From an uncultured Saprospiraceae bacterium (lineage in GTDB: Bacteria; Bacteroidota; Bacteroidia; Chitinophagales; Saprospiraceae), in assembly GCA_937139495.1 (NCBI GenBank), contig CAKZQC010000007.1, positions 35,650-99,649 on the forward strand: a stretch of 64,000 nucleotides of DNA, written 5' to 3'. Below are positions 34,828-44,249 of the stretch, one piece after another. Both the position numbers and the translations under genes were made by a program. Each line of letters begins with the position of its first letter. Within the stretch, counting starts at the first letter, position 1. The notes beneath the pieces are model-generated. The model did not search any database and was not told where the DNA came from. It was given only the letters and a program-made list of their open reading frames with translations.

Positions 34828-37800
34828 ATGAGAAATAGTTTATGCCTATTGTTTTTAGGTTTCTTATTGCTTTGTGCCAATACCTCCCTACAAGCACAAA
34901 ATAAAACGGCATTGCTCAAAGCTGCAAAAGACACCCTACTCGCTAGAGAAATTACGTACAGCAAGAAGCACCTACAGTATCAACTAGCGGCACTTGATTA
35001 TGCTGCCTTGATTTATCTGGACGATATGCAGTGGGAGGAAGCCGATCAATATGCTGCCCCTGCCCTCTTATTTATAGCCAAAAATCTAGGACGAAATAGC
35101 ACTGTCTATAGCGACAACCTCAAAAAAATACCTACTGCCGTAGCTCGACGTATTGATATTAATAATAGAATAGCCCTCCTACCCAAAAAATCGTCCACCA
35201 AGGTACAGCGGTTGCTGTTTGAAATTGAGCGAATAGCCGTATTGATAGAACTTGATGAAGATGATCCCTACGAATTGATTACGAAGCTGTATCAGCAACT
35301 CGAAAAACTCCCCAAAGAAGAGTCCACACCACTCTACAAAGCGGCCAACAAGCAACTGCCTCGTTTTTTGACAACCACTATATTGCTTGATCTCAAACGA
35401 AAAAAAACCTCCCCAGAAACAACAGCCTATATTGATGTAACGATTAAACTGATTGAGGCGTTCTTGCCACACACATCCAAATCTAACATGGACTACTCTG
35501 AAATTGATGTCTATGACCTGCTCTTTCCACTTTCGCAATTAGCCATACGATTAGGAGATCAACAACGACTCCATAAGATACAACAGTTTTTCAATCCTGA
35601 AATGAAAAAGCTATACCAACTGCATAAGGATTATGTTGATGTGTTGGTACAACCTGCGGTGAACGATGATTTGATTTTCAAATTCAGAAGCTTAATTACC
35701 TTTGTAGATAATAGTTATGTTACTAATATGTCCAGTTCCGACCTTTGTCCTGAACTAGTCGATACTGTCGAAGCAAGGTTAGGAGTGGATAGTGACTATT
35801 ATAAGATTGTTACTTCCATTTGTACTGATTTTGATGCTGATGCAGTGGCTAATGCCAACGCTGGGATAATAGACCCTTATGAATATTTGGAAACACAAGA
35901 ACTGCTAACCAAAGATATTCGAAAAAAAGAAGGCAGCTATTCCGAAAAATATGCCAACCAACTATTGATATTAGCCGCAGCTTATGTGGAAATGGGCGAT
36001 GAATTAGAGGCTTTGGAAGCTTATCAAGCCGTTTTTGAGATTTTTGAAGACTTAGATTTCGATGCAAGTCTAGACCTAGACTGGGACGACGATGACGACT
36101 TAGATTTGAGCGATTTTGACTTGGATTTAGAGGACGATGACTTAGATTTGAACCTAGACGATGATTTGGACTCACTCGGCTGGAACGATGAAGATTTAGA
36201 CTTGGATTTTGATTTGGAAGACTTGGATCTGGATTTAGACTTAGATGATGAAGATTTAGACTTGGATGACTTGGATCTGGATTTAGACTTAGACGACGAA
36301 GATTTAGACTTGGATTTTGATCTGGATGATTTGGATTGGGACGACGAAGATTTGGATTTGGATTTGGATGATTTGAACCTAGATTTAGATTCTCTTGGAT
36401 TTGAGTCCTCCGCTACAACTATGCCCGACACCAGCAGCCCAACAGTGCAACCAATTATAACAGAAGTAGTTCCCACCGAGGATACACCAAAGAACAATAC
36501 AGCAGAAACCTTTGTCAAAAAGTTTTTTAGAATTGTTCCAGAACCTTGGGTTAGTTTTGTGAGAAATGAAAACAATATTCAAGCACTAGAATACCAACAA
36601 AAAGACAACCACATTGATTTATACACTGCTTATTTGGAAGCTGGTTTGAGCTATTTTGAGTATGAAATACTAATAGAGGAAAAAGCAAAACCGTACTACC
36701 AAATTGCACTAGAATCTATGTCCGAACAGAATGAAGCAATTGTAATAGATTATGTAAACAAGCTATTTAAGGTAGATCCTGAATACGCACCAATAGAGAT
36801 GCAGGATATATTTCTAGACAACCTCCCCTTGTATGGCTTGTTGACCTTGCTAGAAGGTCCATTAGATAGTATGCAACAACAATACGGCGAAAAAAGTCTT
36901 GAGGCGTTAATCGTCAAAAGGTTCCAAGCTCATGCTTATTTTATACATCAAGACAATCCAGCAAATGCACAGAAAGCGCTCGATGGTTATCGTCAGCTAT
37001 TGCCTGATATAGAAGGGGTCGAAGGGATTGAATATGAATACTTGGAAACCCTCGAACAGATTACGGATAACATTATCAAATACAAATCGCCTTGGCACTT
37101 GGAGACTGATTTGGCTTTTTTTGAATTGCTCAATTCGTCGCTCAAAAATTCTACTACTACTGGATATATAAACTATGCTAAGTTTCTAAAAAAATACGCC
37201 AATTGGCATTATGAGGCAGGCAGATACATTGCGGCGGAACCCTTGTACGAGCAGTATTTTGCTATTTACGACGACCCCAGTAAGTCTTATAGAGACCTGT
37301 CCTACTCCGAATCGCTCTATAATATCGCTCGGATATATCGGAAAACAGGTCGTTATAGTAGTTCGCTGAATATGTACCAACGTGCTTTAGATTTGGAATT
37401 GCAAATGCAGAAAAAAAAGAAAAGAAAACTCCCTCTGATACGCATTTACAATGATTTGGGATTATTGTATCAGCAATCAAAAATTTACTCGCAAGCATTG
37501 GTTTACTTTGAGAAAGCACAAGAAGAATTACTCACCTTGGACAATCGCAGAAATGGTCGTTTTCAGTCCCTAAAAGGAGCCTTGATGTACATCAAAATTG
37601 TCCGTAATATTGGTCGAATCGCACTCGACCAAAAAGACTACGAGCTAGCCATGTCTTACTACAACAAAGTTAAAGCATTTGAAAAAACCTCTACCTTTGT
37701 TTCGTTCAACCGAGATCACTCGTTGATGCGCGATTTGGCACTGCTCTACGACCAAACAGAAGAGGACGAAAAGGCAAGACGTTACTATAGTTTAGTAATC

Positions 37801-39627
37801 AAAAAACTTAGGGATAAAGATGAATTGGCAGATGCCTTAATTAGCTTTGCCAACTTTTATGAGACACGAGATTCTATACACCTAGCCAAAATGCACTACT
37901 TGGCGGCTATTGATTTAGATGCCAATATGATCAAGTCCAACTACCCTAACTTATCGGAAGAAGAGCGACTTTTATTTTTGAAACCCATCAATAAACGTGT
38001 CAATCAATTTTTATCTTTTGTTACCAAAAACCCTGATAGCACCTTGCTCATCAGAGCATTGAACCTGCACTTGACTATCAAAGGTTTGTCGCTAGAAAAC
38101 ACCAATAACATCAAAGATGCGATTGTTAATTCTGAAAATGTACTGCTCAAAGAATGGAACGATGAACTATTGTTGCTACGCAAAAAAATGGCAAAGGCAG
38201 CAACGCTCTCTACCGCTAAACGCAAAATGAACAACATAGATGTATCGAAACTAGGGCGACAAATAAAAGAGCTAGAACGCAAATTGAGCCGAGAATCTAA
38301 GGCACTTCGCAATGCTTTTGATAAACAAAACCAAGAGCTAAACTTTGAACAACTCCAAGGTTTATTGGCGGCAGATGAAGCCGCTATCGACTTCTTGACG
38401 GTACGTCAACAGAACGAATACGAAGAACAAGTATTGCAATATTATGCCTTGGTCATCAGAGCAGATGCCCCTGCTCCTATATTGGTCAAGCTCGCTGACC
38501 AAACCGAAATGGGCTATGTCCTAGACAACGAAGTAGCACCCAATACTATCAATTATATTACTGACCCATTAGAGAGCCATTATCTGTACGAATTGGCTTG
38601 GATGCCGCTAGAAAAACATCTAAAAGATATTAAAATCCTGCGATTGAGCCCTACGGGCGTACTCAGCAAAGTCTCTTTCAGTACCCTACTGATGCAGGAT
38701 TATGGCAATCAGCGCATCATGGACAAATGGTCGCTGCATTATTACTCTTCCTTTAGGGATATGCTACGCCCTAGCAAGGCGAACCTCACCAACAAAATAG
38801 CCTTGGTGGGTGGCGTAGAATTTAGTCTCAATGATCAGCAGTTGGCAGCGATTGCCAAACGACAAAAACTATCCAAAGCAGATGAAAAAGAGCTGCTACG
38901 ACCTGTGGTTCATTCTATAGCCACCCAAAAAAGCGGCTCCAGAGGCGAAGATTTTAGTTACCTACCGGGTACCCTACAAGAAGTCAATGCCATTGCCGCT
39001 ATTTTTGAGCAAAACAACTGGTCTGCAACCGTACTTTCTGGTACCAATGCACTAGAAGAAAACGTAGATACGCTTGATTTGCAAACGCCTGATATTCTGC
39101 ATATTGCTACGCATGGTTTTTTCTTTGCTACGCAACATAAGGACGACAATGAAAATTTATTATCAATGAAAAAACCTGGTACTTCGGTCGAAGACATCAT
39201 TGCGACCAACAAAGACCCACTTTTGCGTTCTGGTTTGGCTATGACAGGCATCAATGTCATCTGGAAAGATGGCAAACAGATAGCAGGCATGGAAGACGGG
39301 ATTTTGTTTGCGAAAGAAGTAGCAGGCATGAACCTATTTGAGACCGAGCTGGTCGTGCTGTCTGCTTGCGAAACAGGACGAGGCGACATTGATAATGATG
39401 AAGGCATTATGGGATTGCAACGTGCATTCAAAACCGCTGGAGCTCATCAATTGATTATCAGTTATTGGAAAGTACCTGATCAACAAACTTCTGAGCTGAT
39501 GCAGCTTTTTTATACCAATTACTTGGCAACTAATGATGCCCACGCCTCTTTTGAGAAGGCTCAACACATCATGAAAAAACGATACAGAAACCCTTATTAT
39601 TGGGCTGCTTTTGTATTGATTGAATAA
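34828..39627 (+). CDS. Secreted CHAT-domain protein with TPR repeats and an aspartate-rich insert
   Basis: This 1599-residue protein has a signal peptide (1-23, ending SLQAQ). Helical repeats follow, including a TPR unit just before residue 408. A remarkable Asp/Leu-alternating segment (residues 408-521) has 58 Asp and 6 Glu in 114 residues. More TPR repeats (about 785-1035, for example ESLYNIARIYRKTGRYSSSLNMYQRAL) precede a C-terminal CHAT domain (about 1280-1599). The caspase-type catalytic pair is present: His1429 in ILHIATHGFFF and Cys1514 in VLSACETGRGD. CHAT domains are clan CD peptidases; export of one is notable. The next gene encodes another secreted protein 71 bp downstream, a candidate substrate or partner. 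The acidic insert may bind calcium. Confidence 0.88.
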   Translation: MRNSLCLLFLGFLLLCANTSLQAQNKTALLKAAKDTLLAREITYSKKHLQYQLAALDYAALIYLDDMQWEEADQYAAPALLFIAKNLGRNSTVYSDNLKKIPTAVARRIDINNRIALLPKKSSTKVQRLLFEIERIAVLIELDEDDPYELITKLYQQLEKLPKEESTPLYKAANKQLPRFLTTTILLDLKRKKTSPETTAYIDVTIKLIEAFLPHTSKSNMDYSEIDVYDLLFPLSQLAIRLGDQQRLHKIQQFFNPEMKKLYQLHKDYVDVLVQPAVNDDLIFKFRSLITFVDNSYVTNMSSSDLCPELVDTVEARLGVDSDYYKIVTSICTDFDADAVANANAGIIDPYEYLETQELLTKDIRKKEGSYSEKYANQLLILAAAYVEMGDELEALEAYQAVFEIFEDLDFDASLDLDWDDDDDLDLSDFDLDLEDDDLDLNLDDDLDSLGWNDEDLDLDFDLEDLDLDLDLDDEDLDLDDLDLDLDLDDEDLDLDFDLDDLDWDDEDLDLDLDDLNLDLDSLGFESSATTMPDTSSPTVQPIITEVVPTEDTPKNNTAETFVKKFFRIVPEPWVSFVRNENNIQALEYQQKDNHIDLYTAYLEAGLSYFEYEILIEEKAKPYYQIALESMSEQNEAIVIDYVNKLFKVDPEYAPIEMQDIFLDNLPLYGLLTLLEGPLDSMQQQYGEKSLEALIVKRFQAHAYFIHQDNPANAQKALDGYRQLLPDIEGVEGIEYEYLETLEQITDNIIKYKSPWHLETDLAFFELLNSSLKNSTTTGYINYAKFLKKYANWHYEAGRYIAAEPLYEQYFAIYDDPSKSYRDLSYSESLYNIARIYRKTGRYSSSLNMYQRALDLELQMQKKKKRKLPLIRIYNDLGLLYQQSKIYSQALVYFEKAQEELLTLDNRRNGRFQSLKGALMYIKIVRNIGRIALDQKDYELAMSYYNKVKAFEKTSTFVSFNRDHSLMRDLALLYDQTEEDEKARRYYSLVIKKLRDKDELADALISFANFYETRDSIHLAKMHYLAAIDLDANMIKSNYPNLSEEERLLFLKPINKRVNQFLSFVTKNPDSTLLIRALNLHLTIKGLSLENTNNIKDAIVNSENVLLKEWNDELLLLRKKMAKAATLSTAKRKMNNIDVSKLGRQIKELERKLSRESKALRNAFDKQNQELNFEQLQGLLAADEAAIDFLTVRQQNEYEEQVLQYYALVIRADAPAPILVKLADQTEMGYVLDNEVAPNTINYITDPLESHYLYELAWMPLEKHLKDIKILRLSPTGVLSKVSFSTLLMQDYGNQRIMDKWSLHYYSSFRDMLRPSKANLTNKIALVGGVEFSLNDQQLAAIAKRQKLSKADEKELLRPVVHSIATQKSGSRGEDFSYLPGTLQEVNAIAAIFEQNNWSATVLSGTNALEENVDTLDLQTPDILHIATHGFFFATQHKDDNENLLSMKKPGTSVEDIIATNKDPLLRSGLAMTGINVIWKDGKQIAGMEDGILFAKEVAGMNLFETELVVLSACETGRGDIDNDEGIMGLQRAFKTAGAHQLIISYWKVPDQQTSELMQLFYTNYLATNDAHASFEKAQHIMKKRYRNPYYWAAFVLIE
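36049..36390 (+). repeat. Asp-Leu coding repeat inside the CHAT gene
   Basis: The repeat is built from GAT/GAC and TTG/TTA/CTA codons in varying order, such as GATTTAGACTTGGAT. It encodes DLDLDLDDEDLDLD-type units. Synonymous variation between units argues that the protein sequence is under selection, rather than a freshly slipped DNA repeat. Confidence 0.85.
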
Positions 39628-39698
39628 GAACGTTTCTAAAAAATCATTGCCAATACAATTAAAAAAAATTAACATTCAATATTTTATTAAAACACACT

Positions 39699-41699
39699 AT
39701 GAAAAACCTCTTCTTAGGATTAGTAGTCCTACTACTAGCAACAACACAACTACACGCACAAGCCGTCCATGATGCTTATGCACTCCGTGCCTTAATGAAA
39801 AATGGCAACCAAATACAAACAGGTAACAACAACCAATTGTATCAAATATTGGCTCGCAACATGACTGCCGAGCTAGAAGGATTGACCTACAACGAAATTG
39901 TAGATGCCTATGCCGACAATCCATTTATCGCTCCTTACTTGTCCAATGACTTGGAAAGTATGGAAATTTATGCTGGTGTAACGGGGCAGCGTTCATTAGC
40001 TGGACTAGGTTCGGCAGCTACAGGATTGGGGCTACCTGGTTCTACTTTCCTATTGGGCTTGACCGATTTTTTGGTGACTAGAACCAAGCAAGAATTAACA
40101 ATTGCTTTTTTTAGAGATTTTCAAAAAATCGTCAATCAGTCGGAAGAAATGCAATATTTATTTCCGAATACCACCAAGATATTGCTCAAAATAGACGAAG
40201 ATATTTATCAATTTAAGGCATTTTGGGAAGTATTGAGAGAGAGTTTTCTCAAAGATTTGGAGAGTATGGTCTATAATCTAGACGATTATATACAAATGTC
40301 TTCTAAAATAAAAGACCCCACCACTCGCCACATGATGAGTGATTTTTTCAAGGTCATTGAGCTTTTTTATGATCAAACGACTCCTGCAGAAGTTGTCCAT
40401 TACTTGGCAAATGATGCCTATATTCATGCCGTACCTTCCGATGCTATCGACGCACCCAAATTTGTGCCTGTCATGCAGTCTAGTCTCAAACTATTGGGCT
40501 TACTTTCTGCCTCGCTAGAGAACGAAGACAAAAATGGGTATTGGGTAGATACTCGCATGATTTCGATGATGGTACAAGATACCCTCACTACGGATATGTA
40601 CTTGGGATTGATTTACCAACAAGGACAAAATTTAGAAATTGCCGACCAAACATTGGGTGGTTTGTTGACTACATTGCATAGCAATCAGAAGAAAGGTCGT
40701 CAGTTTATGAATCAAATCATGGGCTTTCTGGAAAAAGCAAAACGCATTGAGCGTTTGGCAAAAGATATGCGTAGAAAAGATCTAGAACGCAAGCGTAATC
40801 GCAACGCACTCCCTCAGACAGATTCTGAAAAAGAAATGGAGTATGATGAGTACCACGATTTCACGCAAAACATCTGCGAAATGACGCAGTATGCCTATAC
40901 ATTCAAGAAACAATTGGTGGGTAGTACCAGCGAGCAAGATAGTGCCGTACAGAAATATTTGAGTATCATTTCCGACCTCAACAATATGAGTTTGAGCATT
41001 CGCAAACAACATTATACTTCTGCCCTAATCAATAGTTTGTTTGTGATCGAGAAGCTATTGCCAGACGGCAAATTCAATTGCGAACGCAAAGTATTGATGA
41101 AATACGGCACTTTTGTAGCCACAGCAGTACAAGCCAAAACGCCGAGTGAAGTATCGGATGCGATTGCTGCTTTTGCATTGCCTCCTGGTGGCTCAGCTAT
41201 CAAGAAATATTCTAAATTTAGTATTGCCCTCAATGCTTATGTAGGCGTTTCGGCAGGTCAAGAAGTATTGCGCGGTTATGGCTCGCAAACTTACTACGCC
41301 GTCACGACACCTATTGGTGTGACCTTCAATTGGGGCTTTCAGAATGCTGGGGCAATCGGTGTGATGGCTTCTCTGCTAGATATTGGAGCATTGACAGCGT
41401 TCCGTTTTCAGGACAACAGTGCCAACTCACTGCCTGATTTGAAGTTTGAAAATGTACTCGCCCCCGGTGGTTATTTGATTTATAATTTCCCAAAATATCC
41501 TATTTCTTTAGGTGTAGGAGCTCAAATGGGTCCTAACATTCGTTCAGTTACCAACAATGGCATTACCTCTACTACCAGTGGTTGGAGATGGGGTGCTTTC
41601 TTGGCAGTCGATTTGCCAATGGTAAGCTTCTTTAGTACCAATACCAAGTATCGTCAGTGCTGCAAGAAATGTAAGAAGAAAGAGAATATTGACTTTTAA
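39699..41699 (+). CDS. Secreted protein of unknown function next to the CHAT protein
   Basis: I do not recognise a family. The 666-residue protein has a signal peptide (MKNLFLGLVVLLLATTQLHAQ). The main body is helical (about 25-500, for example KILLKIDEDIYQFKAFWEVLRESFLKDLESMVYNLDDYIQMSS) with a basic segment KDMRRKDLERKRNRNALPQ near 360. The last ~140 residues are glycine- and aromatic-rich with a beta-strand rhythm (YYAVTTPIGVTFNWGFQNAGAIGVMASLLDIGALTAFRF, PISLGVGAQMGPNIRS), suggesting a small outer-membrane domain. The very end is cysteine/lysine-rich (CCKKCKKKENIDF). The 71-bp gap to the CHAT gene suggests an operon, and a terminator follows. It may be the CHAT target; this is inference. 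Confidence 0.7.
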   Translation: MKNLFLGLVVLLLATTQLHAQAVHDAYALRALMKNGNQIQTGNNNQLYQILARNMTAELEGLTYNEIVDAYADNPFIAPYLSNDLESMEIYAGVTGQRSLAGLGSAATGLGLPGSTFLLGLTDFLVTRTKQELTIAFFRDFQKIVNQSEEMQYLFPNTTKILLKIDEDIYQFKAFWEVLRESFLKDLESMVYNLDDYIQMSSKIKDPTTRHMMSDFFKVIELFYDQTTPAEVVHYLANDAYIHAVPSDAIDAPKFVPVMQSSLKLLGLLSASLENEDKNGYWVDTRMISMMVQDTLTTDMYLGLIYQQGQNLEIADQTLGGLLTTLHSNQKKGRQFMNQIMGFLEKAKRIERLAKDMRRKDLERKRNRNALPQTDSEKEMEYDEYHDFTQNICEMTQYAYTFKKQLVGSTSEQDSAVQKYLSIISDLNNMSLSIRKQHYTSALINSLFVIEKLLPDGKFNCERKVLMKYGTFVATAVQAKTPSEVSDAIAAFALPPGGSAIKKYSKFSIALNAYVGVSAGQEVLRGYGSQTYYAVTTPIGVTFNWGFQNAGAIGVMASLLDIGALTAFRFQDNSANSLPDLKFENVLAPGGYLIYNFPKYPISLGVGAQMGPNIRSVTNNGITSTTSGWRWGAFLAVDLPMVSFFSTNTKYRQCCKKCKKKENIDF

Positions 41700-41717
41700 T
41701 CCAGTCTTATTTTATTG

Positions 41718-41760
41718 AAATAGCCTCAGAGGACTTTTGGTTTTCTGAGGCTATTTTTTT
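41718..41760 (+). terminator. Intrinsic terminator of the CHAT operon
   Basis: This is a perfect 13-bp stem (41718-41730 with 41744-41756) with a 13-nt loop, and the T run continues past the stem. Confidence 0.8.
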
Positions 41761-41802
41761 GTTTCTTAAAAAAAACGTTTGTCCTGTCTCAAAAAGAAAA
41801 TC

Positions 41803-42480
41803 ATGAAAAGTTACTTAAACAGCGAAAAGCTAAAAACCGATACACTACAAAAACTAAAAATTAGTATTGCTCAACATAAAATTGAACAAACAGTATCCAA
41901 CTATTGGGAAGATGGAAAAGGTACCGCAATGGGTGTGATAAGTGAGTGCGATGAAGGAGACACGATTGCGGCTCAGTATGGTTTTCCAGAACAACTTTTG
42001 GGCATACAAAATCATATTTTTAAAATGCTCCCTACGCCTCAAGCCGAACAATTTTCAGTAGATTTTTTGGAAAGAATACCGCTTGGCGTTGATTTGAACA
42101 ATGTTTGGAAAAAATATTTCATTTGGCTTTTTGTGGAAGTCGATAATAGCTTAATGGACGTACTAGGGCATATTGACCTTGCTAGAATAACCATCGAAAA
42201 GACAGTTGATACGCTTCAAAAAAGCCTTACAACGACTATCCCCGACCAACTAATAGAAACGATTACCTTAAGCGTAAAAATGAATGTTCGCAATGTTGGA
42301 TTTGCAGCTGATCGAGGAGCTTTTGATATAGAAATGGCTGGTTTGATGCTTGCTAGTACTCAATGGGCAATGAATTCTTTTTTGTATCCCAACTTTGCTG
42401 ATATGGTTTTGCCTGCTCAAGGTTCTGTATCTATGTGGGAGCTATTGGCAGATAAATTATTGGAATTAATACAAAATTGA
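41803..42480 (+). CDS. Unknown 225-residue cytoplasmic protein (duplicated locus)
   Basis: The product has 225 residues from ATG 41803; the frame is open upstream only through a TTG. There is no signal peptide. Recognisable segments are YWEDGKGTAMGVISECDEGD, FSVDFLERIPLGVDLNNVWKKYFIWLFVEVDNSL and a C-terminal SMWELLADKLLELIQN. I do not recognise the family. A decayed copy of its last ~35 codons lies about 850 bp downstream (43334-43431), so the gene was once duplicated here. Such single, expanding, decaying small genes are common among immunity and accessory genes, but no toxin is visible. The function is unknown. Confidence 0.65.
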   Translation: MKSYLNSEKLKTDTLQKLKISIAQHKIEQTVSNYWEDGKGTAMGVISECDEGDTIAAQYGFPEQLLGIQNHIFKMLPTPQAEQFSVDFLERIPLGVDLNNVWKKYFIWLFVEVDNSLMDVLGHIDLARITIEKTVDTLQKSLTTTIPDQLIETITLSVKMNVRNVGFAADRGAFDIEMAGLMLASTQWAMNSFLYPNFADMVLPAQGSVSMWELLADKLLELIQN

Positions 42481-42662
42481 GTGACAACCTTTAATTACCC
42501 TTAGGTAGGGTAATTAATAAAAAATAAAACACGAAACACCTAATAAAAATTAACAAATATTATTGTTTATTTATGTTTTTTATTAAATTCACCTCAATTA
42601 AAAACATACTAATAATCAATATACTAATTAGTATAAGCTATAAACCACTAAATTATACACTT

Positions 42663-43292
42663 ATGAGAATGTCCATTAAATTAATTTTAGCTCTCCTAAC
42701 GATTTTCACTTTCGCTAACTGTAATAAAGCTATGGTAGTAAGGAACACTAAGAAGCCTACTGGAATAGTACGAGTTTCTCAGTTCACTGGTGAAGGCACT
42801 GACGGGTCAACGTTGATATGGGCTCACCATGACCCCACCCAAAGACAGACATTGATGCACATTGATACTGATGGGAATGTAAAAGTTTTAGCAGAACAAT
42901 CTCCAGACGCTGGAGTTTCTAGTATGACGGATATCATAGGTAAAATAAAAATCATAAAAGAAATTGACTTAGAGGCTATTCTAAAAATTGAATCCCAACT
43001 TGAAAAATTAACGAATAGAACATCAAGCTTGATGATAACAAGAGAGTACTTATATGCCCTTCGTGAGTTTCATTATAATGGAGCCATAAATTCAGCTGAG
43101 ATTATTACTTTGAATAAACAGTATCTAGATAAACTAGTAGATATAGTAAAAGAAGATTCTAAAATTGAAGAAGCAAAAGCAAAAACACTACAATTGCAAC
43201 TAGACTTAGAAAAAGTTCTTTTGGAAAAGCTAAAGATAGAATCGAAAAAAGATACTACAAGCAACAAGAATTCTTCAAAGAACGAAAAGTAA
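42663..43292 (+). CDS. Small lipoprotein with C-terminal coiled coil, unknown
   Basis: From ATG 42663 the product has 209 residues: MRMSIKLILALLTIFTFANC, with a lipobox-like FANC. The frame continues upstream to 42573, but those 30 residues (hydrophobic, Ile/Asn-rich) would precede a clear signal peptide, so I chose the internal start. A beta-rich section (TGIVRVSQFTGEGTDGSTLIWAHHDPTQRQTLMHIDTDGNVKVLAEQSPDAG) is followed by helices and a Lys/Glu-rich coiled coil (DSKIEEAKAKTLQLQLDLEKVLLEKLKIESKK). No family is recognised. It sits between the intact and the decayed copy of the preceding gene. Confidence 0.6.
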   Translation: MRMSIKLILALLTIFTFANCNKAMVVRNTKKPTGIVRVSQFTGEGTDGSTLIWAHHDPTQRQTLMHIDTDGNVKVLAEQSPDAGVSSMTDIIGKIKIIKEIDLEAILKIESQLEKLTNRTSSLMITREYLYALREFHYNGAINSAEIITLNKQYLDKLVDIVKEDSKIEEAKAKTLQLQLDLEKVLLEKLKIESKKDTTSNKNSSKNEK

Positions 43293-43294
43293 AT

Positions 43295-43312
43295 AAGAGC
43301 GTGTCTAAGATT
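43295..43312 (+). repeat. R2-like end fragment
   Basis: GAGCGTGTCTAAGATTA matches the R2 terminal sequence. Only one end is present, at the junction before the decayed gene fragment. Confidence 0.4.
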
Positions 43313-43333
43313 AGTCTGTTAAATCTTATCACG

Positions 43334-43431
43334 ATTCCTTTTTTGATCCACAACTTTACTGATATGGTTTTGCCCATACAAGGATATGTGGGATTTACTA
43401 GCAGATAAGTTGTTGGAATTAACATACAATT
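43334..43431 (+). pseudogene. Decayed 3' end of a paralogue of the 41803 gene
   Basis: The ~98-bp stretch aligns to 42374-42475. Shared runs include CTGATATGGTTTTGCC, ATGTGGGA and GCAGATAA, with TTGGAATTAA near the end. It carries substitutions, an internal deletion of about ten bases and frame disruption, and has no upstream coding part. It is best read as the remains of a duplicated gene. Confidence 0.7.
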
Positions 43432-43490
43432 ATTGCACGGATATTAAAATATATCCTATCTTAATTCATATTTTATAGCTATACAATCAC

Positions 43491-44156
43491 ATGAGAAGAA
43501 GGCGATTACCTATTGTTGACGAAATTACAGAATCCTGTAGGCTCATGTCTCTTTGGTGGCAAGGATTTTTCTTTATATTAGGTATGATAATAGCTCATGG
43601 TGTCATGGTATGTTTCTATTTTTATTTAGAGACTGTTATTTTATTACAACTACTAATCATCTTATTCCTTTCGTACAAGTATATGGTGTATAGAAGCATT
43701 TCTAGCCTTGAAGTGGCAACAAAGAAGAAGGTTATTTGGGTTAGTACTAAAACTGATGAAAGCGATAAGTACAAAAGAGTAGCGATAAATCTAGGGTTGA
43801 TACTATTAACGGTATGGCTATTTTACCAATTACAGGATTTCAAATTACTACTAATCAATAGTCTTTTTTGTTTCTTGTTTTTTCTGAAAATCGCCTTCTA
43901 TGTTCCCTTGATTAGTATTAGAGTTGTGACAGAAAGTGATTCAGTCGCAGATACTTTTTTTGTTTTAGACAAACGCTTGGGTATGAATACAGAAATTGAG
44001 CTATATTTAATTCATTCCATAGCGGTAACATCAAAGGAACTACTAATTGAAACATCTAACGAGTCCCTCAAAGTGCCCTTAAATTTTAGCTCTAGCAAAG
44101 AAATAAGGAACGTCAAGCAGTTTTTGAATACTACAACTAGCTTTAAAGTCAAATAA
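43491..44156 (+). CDS. Membrane protein, unknown
   Basis: The 221-residue protein starts MRRRRLPIVDEITESCRLM. Hydrophobic helices lie at about 22-45 (WWQGFFFILGMIIAHGVMVCFYFYL), 46-65, 98-115 (INLGLILLTVWLFYQL) and 118-142 (LLLINSLFCFLFFLKIAFYVPLI). A soluble C-terminal domain (about 145-221) of beta-strand character (TEIELYLIHSIAVTSKELLIETSNESLKVPLNF) may be PH-like, but that is a guess from the pattern. The arginine-rich start predicts a cytoplasmic N-terminus. It is the last gene before a strong terminator and belongs to the accessory cluster behind the CHAT operon. Confidence 0.6.
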   Translation: MRRRRLPIVDEITESCRLMSLWWQGFFFILGMIIAHGVMVCFYFYLETVILLQLLIILFLSYKYMVYRSISSLEVATKKKVIWVSTKTDESDKYKRVAINLGLILLTVWLFYQLQDFKLLLINSLFCFLFFLKIAFYVPLISIRVVTESDSVADTFFVLDKRLGMNTEIELYLIHSIAVTSKELLIETSNESLKVPLNFSSSKEIRNVKQFLNTTTSFKVK

Positions 44157-44185
44157 GGCTATGAAGTTGTTTTAAAAGTCCTGAT

Positions 44186-44230
44186 AAAATGGGTGGCAGC
44201 AATAATATTGCTGCCACCCATTTTTTTTGA
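44186..44230. terminator. Intrinsic terminator
   Basis: This is a perfect 19-bp inverted repeat (44186-44204 with 44206-44224) around one base, with a T run. It is preceded by GAAGTTGTTTTAAAAGTCCT, also seen near 20354. Confidence 0.85.
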
Positions 44231-44249
44231 TTGAAGTCCTACTCAAAAG

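Noticed and set aside
36024..36575. Minus-strand frame rich in Ser and Lys (SKSKSSS pattern)
   Set aside because: It is the antisense of the Asp-Leu repeat of the CHAT gene, where GAT/GAC and TTG codons read backwards as Ser/Lys codons. There is no independent coding sign.
42573..42662. Upstream extension of the lipoprotein at 42663
   Set aside because: The extra 30 residues precede a complete lipoprotein signal peptide and are AT-rich by composition.
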